A stretch of DNA of 64,000 nucleotides from Mesorhizobium sp. B2-1-1 (GTDB lineage: Bacteria > Pseudomonadota > Alphaproteobacteria > Rhizobiales > Rhizobiaceae). The translations under genes were made by a program, and so were the position numbers. Below the pieces are notes generated by a model, which had not been told where the DNA came from, ran no database searches, and worked only from the letters and a program-made list of their open reading frames with translations. This document shows, piece after piece, positions 52,652-59,392 of the stretch (position 1 is the first letter of the stretch; every line of letters begins with the position of its first letter). The DNA is taken from the NCBI RefSeq assembly GCF_006442975.2, contig NZ_CP083954.1:2859501-2923500 (forward strand), written 5' to 3'.

Positions 52652-53170
52652 ATGAAACTCGGCGATGGCGTCGAAGCGGCCATCCACTGCGCGGCGACGC
52701 TGGCTGGCGTCGATGGCGACAGCACCATGCCAGGTGCGGCCCTGGCGGAGGCGTTTGGCCTGTCGCCGAGCTATCTCCTGAAACATCTCAACATGCTCAC
52801 CGCTGCGCGCATCCTGGAATCCGTTCCTGGGCCGGCGGGCGGCTACCGGTTGGCGAAACCGGCCGAACGCATCACGCTGCTGGACATCGTGCTGGCGGTC
52901 GAAGGGCGCGAGCCGGCTTTCCGATGCGGCGAAATCCGCCAGCGCGGCCCGACGAAACTCGATGCATCGGCCTATGTCAGGCCGTGCGGCATCAATGCTG
53001 CGATGCTGAAGGCGGAGCGCGCCTATCGCGCGGCGCTGGCCGAGGTCAGGCTGTCCGACATCGTGTCGGACTTCATGAAAGGCGCCGATCCGCGGTCGGT
53101 CGCGGCAAGCTGCGCTTTCACCGAGCGCCACCAGCGGCAGCAGAAATCCAGTTCAACCAAGCAAGCATGA
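52652..53170 (+). CDS. Rrf2-family transcriptional regulator
   Basis: 172-residue regulator with a winged-helix domain (ALAEAFGLSPSYLLKHLNMLTAARILESVPGPAGGYRLA). The C-terminal part has Cys at FRCGEI and RPCGIN. Only two Cys are in the region where Fe-S Rrf2 proteins have three, so a redox-thiol mechanism is as likely as an Fe-S cluster. ATG 52652 has GGAG upstream. Translation overlaps or abuts the AhpD-like gene, and a DoxX gene follows, a set typical of electrophile or redox stress control. Confidence 0.82.
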   Translation: MKLGDGVEAAIHCAATLAGVDGDSTMPGAALAEAFGLSPSYLLKHLNMLTAARILESVPGPAGGYRLAKPAERITLLDIVLAVEGREPAFRCGEIRQRGPTKLDASAYVRPCGINAAMLKAERAYRAALAEVRLSDIVSDFMKGADPRSVAASCAFTERHQRQQKSSSTKQA

Positions 53171-53181
53171 AAGGAAAGATG

Positions 53182-53640
53182 ATGAGACAGAGGCTCCAGT
53201 TCTTCGCCAAGGCGCCCGAGATCATGAAAGCGGTGTCGGCGCTCAATAAGGCGGTCGACGAATGCGGGCTCGAGGAAAGCCTGCTGCACCTGATCAAGCT
53301 CAGGGCCTCACAGATCAATGGCTGCTCCTTCTGTGTCGAGATGCACAGCCGTGAGGCGAGGCGCGACGGCGAGACCGAACAGCGGCTTTATCTGGTTTCG
53401 GCCTGGAAGGAATCGCCGCTGTTTTCGGAGCGCGAGCGCGCCGCTTTGGCCTGGACCGAGGCCGTGACGCTGATCGCCAACAATGGTGTTTCGGACGAAC
53501 TCTATGCCCGCACGCTGGAACATTTCTCGGAAGAGGAGTTGGTCAAGCTCTCCGTGGCGCTGGGCATGATCAATACCTGGAACCGGCTTTGCATTCCGTT
53601 CCACGCCATTCATCCGATGCCTGCCGCCAAGGCCGCCTGA
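53182..53640 (+). CDS. Carboxymuconolactone decarboxylase / AhpD-like peroxidase family protein
   Basis: 152-residue protein of the CMD/AhpD family. The motif CSFCVEMHSREAR (Cys-x2-Cys with the downstream His) is the redox-active site of AhpD-type proteins. It is expected to work as an alkylhydroperoxidase-like or thiol-disulfide enzyme in the cytoplasm, probably trimeric. Start options are ATG 53167, which overlaps the Rrf2 stop, ATG 53179 and ATG 53182. I chose 53182 because AAGGA lies 7 bp before it, but the longer form cannot be excluded. It is in an operon with the regulator and DoxX. Confidence 0.8.
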   Translation: MRQRLQFFAKAPEIMKAVSALNKAVDECGLEESLLHLIKLRASQINGCSFCVEMHSREARRDGETEQRLYLVSAWKESPLFSERERAALAWTEAVTLIANNGVSDELYARTLEHFSEEELVKLSVALGMINTWNRLCIPFHAIHPMPAAKAA

Positions 53641-53656
53641 TTGTTCGATCACGATC

Positions 53657-53684
53657 GGAGCGCCGCCAAGGGAGGCGGCGCTCC
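53657..53684. terminator. Intercistronic hairpin in Rrf2-AhpD-DoxX cluster
   Basis: Perfect 11-bp stem GGAGCGCCGCC / GGCGGCGCTCC with a 6-base loop, 17 bp after the AhpD-like stop and 26 bp before the DoxX start. It has no T tract, so it may attenuate rather than end transcription. Confidence 0.5.
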
Positions 53685-53709
53685 CATTATTTCAAAGGGA
53701 GAGCGTTTG

Positions 53710-54087
53710 ATGCTTGCCGATTTACCCGCCGCCTTGTTGGTTCTCGGCCGGCTGTTGCTTGGCGGCGGGTTTGTCTTCGCCGGCTTGCGCAACATCCAGA
53801 ACGCGGGCTTCTTGACGGGGCTGATGGTCGCGCGCGGTGTGCCGCAGGCGCGGCTGGCACTTTGGGCCGGCATCGTGTTGCAGATCGTCGCCGGCGTGCT
53901 GGTGGTGACGGGCTTCTGGACCGCCACTGCCTGTGCGGTGCTGGTGCTGTTCCTGATCGTCGCCACGCCGATGTTCCACAATTTCTGGGATCATCAGGGA
54001 CAGGAGCGTGCGTCGCGTATCAATGGTTTTGTTGGCAATGTCGCGCTGAGCGGCGGCTTCCTGACACTGATCGCCCAGTCGCTTTGA
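53710..54087 (+). CDS. DoxX family membrane protein
   Basis: 125-residue, four-helix inner-membrane protein with the DoxX pattern (LLVLGRLLLGGGFVFAGLRN, then GIVLQIVAGVLVVTGFWTA and FHNFWDHQGQERA). GGGAGAG precedes ATG 53710. It is not close to the other DoxX at 47631. It lies downstream of the Rrf2 and AhpD-like genes in the same direction, pointing to a redox or electrophile stress unit. Confidence 0.8.
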   Translation: MLADLPAALLVLGRLLLGGGFVFAGLRNIQNAGFLTGLMVARGVPQARLALWAGIVLQIVAGVLVVTGFWTATACAVLVLFLIVATPMFHNFWDHQGQERASRINGFVGNVALSGGFLTLIAQSL

Positions 54088-54096
54088 CAGTTGCAG

Positions 54097-54819
54097 CTAG
54101 GCCGCGAACCGCAAACCACCATCGCAGGTTAATACCTGGCCGGTCATGAAGCCGTTGGAGACGAGGAAGGCTATGGCCGAGGCGACGTCCTCGGCGCGGC
54201 CGATGCGGCCGACCGGTGTCTTGCCGGCATAGTCGGCAAAGATCGCCTGCCGCTGCTCGTCCGGCAGAAAGTCCCACCAGGGCGTGTCGATGACGCCGGG
54301 CGCCACGACGTTGACGCGCAGTGGCTTCAGCTCGACGGCCAGGATCGGTGCCACCGTCAGGAGCATGCCATTGACGGCGCCGATGCCGGCGACGCCCGGC
54401 GTGGCGAGCTGGGCGGATACCGCCGAGATGAAGGTGACCGATCCTGATTTGTCCAGCGTTGGCAAGGCCGCCTGCAAGCAGGATAATTGCGGCCGCACCT
54501 TTTCGTCGACGCCGCCAGCGATATCGGCAAGGTCGAGTGTTTCGAACGGGCCAAGGCCCTTGCCGCCGCTCGCCGCCAAAACGAGATGGTCGAACGGGCC
54601 GATGCGCTCGAAGAATTGGCGCACCTCGTCGGGCTTGGCGGCATCGAACGCCGCCTTGTCGACGGCGCCACCGAGACTTTTCCATGCGCTGACGAGCTTG
54701 TCCTGATTGCGCCCGGTGATGGTCACCTTCATGCCGGGGCCGAGCAGTTTGCGCGCGGTCGCCAGGCCGATCCCGGACGAGCCACCGATGACGACTGTAT
54801 GTTCGATCTTGCTGGTCAT
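54097..54819 (-). CDS. Atypical SDR family oxidoreductase lacking YxxxK
   Basis: 240-residue short-chain dehydrogenase-like protein. The NAD(P) motif VVIGGSSGIGLATAR is good, and APGVIDTPWWDFLP and the ending GQVLTCDGGLR are typical. At the catalytic site, where Tyr-x3-Lys is expected after SAVSAQLATPG, the sequence is GIGAVNGM: Tyr and Lys are both replaced (Ile and Asn). It could be a binding or regulatory protein or use a different mechanism. The start at 54819 overlaps the stop of the SDR gene upstream (ATGA), so the pair is one operon. Confidence 0.83.
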   Translation of the reverse strand: MTSKIEHTVVIGGSSGIGLATARKLLGPGMKVTITGRNQDKLVSAWKSLGGAVDKAAFDAAKPDEVRQFFERIGPFDHLVLAASGGKGLGPFETLDLADIAGGVDEKVRPQLSCLQAALPTLDKSGSVTFISAVSAQLATPGVAGIGAVNGMLLTVAPILAVELKPLRVNVVAPGVIDTPWWDFLPDEQRQAIFADYAGKTPVGRIGRAEDVASAIAFLVSNGFMTGQVLTCDGGLRFAA

Positions 54820-55658
54820 GAACGCTCTTCCTTCTTCACTGTAGCCTGCCCGACTAGGTCGAGGCTCAAGTCGCGCAATTGTTGTCTTGCTCTGGCGTCG
54901 TAAGCCTGGGCGTCGGCGCGGGATTCGCGCAGGCCGTCGAAATAGAGGCCGCTGCGCGCTTCGAGCGCGGGGGAGGTGGCGAGATTGACAATGGCCTCGG
55001 CGCCGGTCTCCACCGAGCTCCATGGCGTGACGCCTGCCTGGCGGACCATCGTGGTGTTCATGTAGCTCGCCGGGTGCAGGGCGTTCACAGTAACCCCGCT
55101 GCCCTTGAGCTGCTCGGCGAGATCGATGGTGAACAGGATCTGCGCCAGCTTGCTCTGGCAGTAGGCGCGCACGCTGCTGTAGCCATGGGTAAGCATGACG
55201 TCGCTAAAGTCGATGGCCTGCTGGCCCGCCGAGGCGACGTTGACGATACGCGCCGGCGCGCTGGCCTTCAGCAGGGGCAGCAATCCCTCCGTAAGCAGGA
55301 AGCCGGCGAGATAGTTGACGGCGAAGCGCAGTTCATAGCCGTCGGCGCTGACCTGCCTTTTGGCGTTTTGGCCAACCGTGCCGACACCGGCATTGTTGAT
55401 GAGGATGTCGAGCCGAGCGGTTTTTTCACGCACGGCCTCGGCGAGCCGGCGCACCTGGGCCAGCGAGGCGAGGTCGGCTGCGAAGAACTCGGCCTTGCCG
55501 CCGGCCGCCTCGATGTCCGCGACCGTGGCCTTGCCGCGCGCCGCGTCGCGTCCGTGCACCAGCACCCGGGCGCCACCTGCGCCCAGCCGTTGCGCGACGA
55601 CCCGGCCGACACCGTCGGTCGAGCCGGTGATCAGGATTGTCTTGTCTTTCAGGTCCAT
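54816..55658 (-). CDS. Short-chain dehydrogenase/reductase
   Basis: 280-residue classical-type SDR similar in style to retinol dehydrogenase-like family members. The NAD(P) motif ILITGSTDGVGRVVAQ, LINNAGVGT and the catalytic YCQSK (Tyr and Lys of YxxxK, residues about 166-170) are all present. The substrate is unknown. It is coupled by a 4-bp overlap to the atypical SDR at 54097 and divergent from the MmyB-type regulator at 55760, which most likely represses the pair. Confidence 0.88.
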   Translation of the reverse strand: MDLKDKTILITGSTDGVGRVVAQRLGAGGARVLVHGRDAARGKATVADIEAAGGKAEFFAADLASLAQVRRLAEAVREKTARLDILINNAGVGTVGQNAKRQVSADGYELRFAVNYLAGFLLTEGLLPLLKASAPARIVNVASAGQQAIDFSDVMLTHGYSSVRAYCQSKLAQILFTIDLAEQLKGSGVTVNALHPASYMNTTMVRQAGVTPWSSVETGAEAIVNLATSPALEARSGLYFDGLRESRADAQAYDARARQQLRDLSLDLVGQATVKKEERS

Positions 55659-55747
55659 GTTTGAGCCTCCATTCGTTGCTCTCGACAGAAGATGGGGCAG
55701 CGGGTGCGCGCCAAACAGTTCAAACTTTATCCTGGTATCGGTACTGC

Positions 55748-55753
55748 TATAAT
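55748..55753 (+). promoter_or_regulatory. -10 element of a probably leaderless transcript
   Basis: TATAAT at 55748-55753, only six bases before the ATG at 55760. A start site 7 bases after the -10 would be the A of the initiation codon. Confidence 0.55.
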
Positions 55754-55759
55754 AGGGTC

Positions 55760-56632
55760 ATGGATGCTCCTTCTCATTCCGCTGAAGACAGCCGCCGGCG
55801 CGAGCTCGGCGCCTTCCTGCGCTCGCGCCGCGAGAGGCTTTCGCCACAGGCCGCCGGCATTGCCTGCGGCGCGCGGCGGCGCACGCCGGGCCTGCGGCGC
55901 GAGGAGGTGGCGATGATCGCCGGTGTCGGCACCACCTGGTACACCTGGCTGGAACAAGGCAGGGATGTCAGGCCCTCCGTAGAGGTGCTGGCGGCGCTCT
56001 GCGAGGCGCTGCGCCTCGACGCTGTCGAGAAGCGGCATTTGTTCATCCTCGCCGGCCGCCAGCAGCCGGAGCGTCGTGGGGCAACGCCCGAAAAGGTCGA
56101 CGGGCCGTTGCTGCACATGCTGCAAAGCCTTGTGCTGCAGCCTGCCTATGTGGTTGGCCGGCGCTGGGACGTGCTCGCCTGGAACCCGGCAGCCGCCGCG
56201 GTGTTCGGCGATTATGGCTTGCTGGAAGGCGACGCCCGCAACATCGTCCACATGGTATTTACCAACCCGCACCATCGCCGCCTGCTTGTCGACTGGGAAG
56301 AGCTTGCCCGCGTGGTGCTCGCTTCGTTTCGCGCCGAAAGCGCCAAATATGTCGGTGATCCCGATTTCGACCGGCTGATCGCGCTGATGATGCGCTCGAG
56401 CCCCGAGTTCCGCGATTGGTGGCCCCGACGTGACGTGGCGCGAAAGCTGACGGGTCTGAAGCACGTCCGCCATCCGACGGCCGGCGCCATGGCCTTCGAG
56501 CACATGAGCCTGTCGATCGACGATGGATCCGACATGCGGCTGGTCGTCTACACGCCGCTGGCCGAGCAGAACTCGATCGCCAAGCTGCAGAGCTTGCTTG
56601 ATGCGCTGCCGGCCGAGCGGCGCAGCGCGTGA
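55760..56632 (+). CDS. MmyB-like helix-turn-helix transcriptional regulator
   Basis: 290-residue XRE-type regulator. The N-terminal HTH (residues about 10-75: ELGAFLRSRRERLSP..., GLRREEVAMIAGVGTTWYTWLEQGRD) is followed by the MmyB ligand-binding domain (WDVLAWNPAAAAVFGDY, NIVHMVFTNPHHRRLLVDWE). Related proteins bind fatty-acid-like or aromatic ligands and repress neighbouring SDR genes. The gene is divergent from the two SDR genes. ATG 55760 lies 7 bases after TATAAT, consistent with a leaderless mRNA; the longer frame upstream has no plausible start. Confidence 0.87.
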   Translation: MDAPSHSAEDSRRRELGAFLRSRRERLSPQAAGIACGARRRTPGLRREEVAMIAGVGTTWYTWLEQGRDVRPSVEVLAALCEALRLDAVEKRHLFILAGRQQPERRGATPEKVDGPLLHMLQSLVLQPAYVVGRRWDVLAWNPAAAAVFGDYGLLEGDARNIVHMVFTNPHHRRLLVDWEELARVVLASFRAESAKYVGDPDFDRLIALMMRSSPEFRDWWPRRDVARKLTGLKHVRHPTAGAMAFEHMSLSIDDGSDMRLVVYTPLAEQNSIAKLQSLLDALPAERRSA

Positions 56633-56647
56633 GCCTTCAGGGCAGGG

Positions 56648-57283
56648 TCAGGCCTTCGGCTTCAACCCGTCGAGAAATAATTGCTCCAGGAACCTCGCTG
56701 CGTCCTCGAAGCGGCCGTCGCCGCCACGGTTCGGGCCGAGCACGGCGCGGACCTGGACGTCGAAATCGGCATAGTGCTGGGTCGTCGCCCAGATCGAGAA
56801 GATCAGGTGCCAAGGATCCGTCCTGGCGATCTTGCCGGCGCGCATCCAGCCCTTGATGACGGTTGCCTTCTCGTCGACCAGCGTCTTCAGTTCGCCGGTC
56901 AGCAAGGGCATGATGCGTGGTGCGCCCTGCAGAATCTCGTTGGCGAACAGCCGGCTCTCGCGCGGAAAATCGCGCGCCATTTCAAGCTTGCGCCTGATGT
57001 AGCTCCTGAGCTCGGTCAGGGGATCGCCGATGTCGTCGAGTTCCCTGAGCGGCGCCAGCCATGTGTCGAGCAGGCGCTGCATCAGCGTCTCGTGAATGTC
57101 TTCCTTGCGGCGAAAGTAATAGAGCAGGTTGGGCTTCGACATCCCAGCGGCTTCGGCGATCTGGTCGATGGTCGAGCCGCGGAAGCCATTGGTGGAGAAC
57201 ACCTCGAGCGCGGCTTCGAGAATGAGTTCGCGCTTCTCCTGCTGGATGCGGGTGCGGCGAGGGGCTTCCGTGCTGGTGTTCAC
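56648..57283 (-). CDS. rutR: TetR-family regulator of pyrimidine catabolism (RutR-like)
   Basis: 211-residue TetR-type repressor (E. coli RutR is 212). The N-terminal HTH is ILEAALEVFSTNGFRGSTIDQIAEAAGMSKPNLLYYF. The C-terminal YcdC/RutR domain has LEMARDFPRESRLFANEILQGAP and WATTQHYADFDVQVRAVLG. Uracil or thymine is the expected ligand. The start is GTG at 57283, giving the family's usual length. It is divergent from the transaminase-amidohydrolase-dihydropyrimidinase operon, and RutR-like boxes lie at 57417 and 49796. Confidence 0.9.
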   Translation of the reverse strand: MNTSTEAPRRTRIQQEKRELILEAALEVFSTNGFRGSTIDQIAEAAGMSKPNLLYYFRRKEDIHETLMQRLLDTWLAPLRELDDIGDPLTELRSYIRRKLEMARDFPRESRLFANEILQGAPRIMPLLTGELKTLVDEKATVIKGWMRAGKIARTDPWHLIFSIWATTQHYADFDVQVRAVLGPNRGGDGRFEDAARFLEQLFLDGLKPKA

Positions 57284-57388
57284 CGTTGCGCGCCCTCGTG
57301 TTGAAAGCGGTCTGGCCCAATTCTCTGGACCAGTTTTTCCCCGGCCTGTGGAACGCACTTCAGGAGCCGCATTTCCGCTAGTAATCCC

Positions 57389-57416
57389 TTGACCGCCGAC
57401 AGGGCGGTGCTAACGT
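57389..57416 (+). promoter_or_regulatory. Candidate promoter of pyrimidine-degradation operon
   Basis: -35 TTGACC (57389-57394) and -10 TAACGT (57411-57416), spacing 16. The RutR box begins at the next base, so binding would block initiation. Confidence 0.4.
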
Positions 57417-57432
57417 TTGTCCAATCGGTCAA
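57417..57432. promoter_or_regulatory. RutR-like operator
   Basis: TTGTCCAATCGGTCAA matches 12 of 14 defined positions of the E. coli RutR consensus. It lies in the divergent region between rutR and the transaminase gene. Confidence 0.7.
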
Positions 57433-57510
57433 AAATTTGCGTAGCACGAAAGCGCGGCAAAGACCAAGCGTTGGACGTACCGAAACAGGTTACAAGGGGA
57501 AGTCTTGGTC

Positions 57511-58839
57511 ATGTCCAACCGGCTGAAAGTCACGCCGAACGATCTCAGTGCATTCTGGATGCCGTTCACGGCAAACCGGCAGTTCAAGCAGGCGCCGCGC
57601 ATGTTCGTGTCCGCCAAGGACATGCACTACACGACCAGCGACGGCCGCAAGGTGCTGGACGGCACCGCCGGCCTCTGGTGCGTCAATGCCGGCCATTGCC
57701 GGCCCAAGATCACCGAGGCGATCCAGCAGCAGGCCGCCGAGCTCGACTACGCTCCGGCCTTCCAGATGGGCCACCCGATCGTGTTCGAACTGGCCAACCG
57801 CCTGGTCGACGTCGCGCCGAAGGGCATGGATCACGTGTTCTTCACCAATTCCGGTTCGGAATCGGTCGAGACCGCGTTGAAGATGGCGATCGCCTATCAC
57901 CGCGTGAAGGGCGAGGGCTCGCGCACCCGCCTGATCGGACGCGAGCGCGGCTATCACGGCGTCAATTTCGGCGGCATTTCGGTCGGCGGCATCGTCACCA
58001 ACCGCAAGATGTTCGGCACGCTGCTCGGCGGCGTCGACCATATGCCGCACACACACCTGCCGGAGAAGAACGCCTTCTCCAAGGGCGTGCCGGAACATGG
58101 CGCGGAGCTGGCCAACGAGCTGGAGCGCATCGTTGCGCTGCATGACGCCTCGACCATCGCGGCCGTTATCGTCGAGCCGGTCGCCGGCTCCACCGGCGTC
58201 ATCCTGCCGCCCAAGGGCTATTTGCAGAAGCTGCGCGAAATCTGCACCAAGCACGGCATTCTGTTGATTTTCGACGAGGTCATCACCGGTTTCGGCCGTC
58301 TTGGCGCGCCGTTCGCTGCCGATTATTTCGGCGTCACGCCTGATATCATGACCACCGCCAAGGGCGTCTCCAACGGCGTCATCCCGATGGGCGCGGTGTT
58401 CGTGAAGAAGGAAATCCACGACGCCTTCATGACCGGCCCCGAGCACATGATCGAGTTCTTCCACGGCTACACCTATTCGGGCAATCCGATCGCCTGCGCC
58501 GCGGCGCTCGGCACGCTCGACACCTACAAGGAAGAGGGCCTGCTCACCCGCGGCGAGGAACTGGCGCCCTATTGGGAAGACGCGCTGCATTCGCTGAAGG
58601 GCGAGCCGCATGTCATCGATATCAGGAACATCGGCCTGATCGGTGCGATCGAGCTGGCGCCGATTGCCGGCAGCCCGACCAAGCGGGCCTTCTCGGCCTT
58701 CGTCAAGGCGTTCGAGCGCGGCGCGCTGATCCGCACCACCGGCGACATCATCGCGCTGTCGCCGCCGCTGATCATCACCAAGGGCCAGATCAACGAACTG
58801 ATCGATCATGTGCGTGAGGTACTGAGGTCGATCGATTGA
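57511..58839 (+). CDS. Omega-amino acid (beta-alanine) : pyruvate transaminase
   Basis: 442-residue class III aminotransferase that uses pyridoxal phosphate. The fold-type I motif LIFDEVITGFGRLG and the Schiff-base lysine K284 in TTAKGVSNGVIPMGAV are present. WMPFTANRQFKQAPRM near the start is characteristic of omega-amino acid:pyruvate transaminases. In this cluster it is expected to convert beta-alanine or beta-aminoisobutyrate, the products of uracil and thymine degradation, to semialdehydes. ATG 57511 has AAGGGGAAG upstream. It is first in the operon; a DUF559 element separates it from the amidohydrolase gene. Confidence 0.91.
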   Translation: MSNRLKVTPNDLSAFWMPFTANRQFKQAPRMFVSAKDMHYTTSDGRKVLDGTAGLWCVNAGHCRPKITEAIQQQAAELDYAPAFQMGHPIVFELANRLVDVAPKGMDHVFFTNSGSESVETALKMAIAYHRVKGEGSRTRLIGRERGYHGVNFGGISVGGIVTNRKMFGTLLGGVDHMPHTHLPEKNAFSKGVPEHGAELANELERIVALHDASTIAAVIVEPVAGSTGVILPPKGYLQKLREICTKHGILLIFDEVITGFGRLGAPFAADYFGVTPDIMTTAKGVSNGVIPMGAVFVKKEIHDAFMTGPEHMIEFFHGYTYSGNPIACAAALGTLDTYKEEGLLTRGEELAPYWEDALHSLKGEPHVIDIRNIGLIGAIELAPIAGSPTKRAFSAFVKAFERGALIRTTGDIIALSPPLIITKGQINELIDHVREVLRSID

Positions 58840-58857
58840 AGAACTGGGCGCGGATAT

Positions 58858-59364
58858 CCCTCCCCCTCGAGGGGAGGGTGGCCGCGAAGCGGTCGGGTGG
58901 GGTCGGTGCGACGGGGTGCCGACCTGATCTGTTGCCGCGAGGCTGCCGTTGATGCCCCGCACTCGCGTGAGCTACGAAATGCGCCAAAAGGCGCGCGCGC
59001 TTCGAGTTCACGCAACCAGGGGTGAATCCTTGCTCTGGTATGAACTGCGCGAGCTGAAATCGGCCGGCATCAAGTTTCGTCGTCAGTGTCCGATCGGGCC
59101 TTATATCGTTGACTTTGCCTGCCTCGCCGTGAAGCTGATCGTTGAAGTTGATGGCGATCTGCACGAACACGAGAAGGGCAAGCGGCATGATGCCGTTCGT
59201 GATGCCTATCTGCGCTCGCTCGGCTTTGATGTCTTTCGCGTCGATGAGCCCGATGTCATAAACAACCCTTGGCATGTTGCGCAGGTGGTCAAAGGGAAGG
59301 TCGAGCGCATGTCCGGCGACCCCACCCGACCGCTTCGCGGCCACCCTCCCCTCGAGGGGGAGGG
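58858..59364. mobile_element. DUF559-carrying element bounded by 48-bp perfect inverted repeats
   Basis: The left repeat 58858-58905 and right repeat 59317-59364 are exact inverses over 48 bp and each contains its own small palindromes (CCTCGAGG, CGCGAAGCG). They enclose the DUF559 gene at 58952. The unit lies 19 bp after the transaminase stop and 29 bp before the amidohydrolase start, inside an operon. No flanking target duplication is obvious. Mobility is inferred, not shown. Confidence 0.6.
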
Positions 59365-59392
59365 GAACGCCACGCAATTGGAGAGGTTTTGA
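58952..59392 (+). CDS. DUF559 family protein (PD-(D/E)XK/Vsr-like endonuclease fold)
   Basis: 146-residue protein with the DUF559 pattern: RALRVHATRGESLLWYELRE, KFRRQCPIGPYIVDF and KLIVEVDGDLHEH. Putative nuclease residues are D54, E65, D67 and H71, matching a PD-(D/E)XK-like core. Residues about 122-138 (PTRPLRGHPPLEGEG) are encoded by the right inverted repeat of the element. ATG 58952 is preferred to TTG 58949. The stop directly abuts the amidohydrolase ATG (TGAATG). Its cellular role is unknown; homologues are thought to nick or repair DNA, but no activity can be claimed. Confidence 0.82.
   Translation: MPRTRVSYEMRQKARALRVHATRGESLLWYELRELKSAGIKFRRQCPIGPYIVDFACLAVKLIVEVDGDLHEHEKGKRHDAVRDAYLRSLGFDVFRVDEPDVINNPWHVAQVVKGKVERMSGDPTRPLRGHPPLEGEGNATQLERF

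Noticed and set aside
58858..59364. Classical insertion sequence with DDE transposase
   Set aside because: No transposase and no target-site duplication visible; only the DUF559 gene is present, so it is reported as an inferred element instead.
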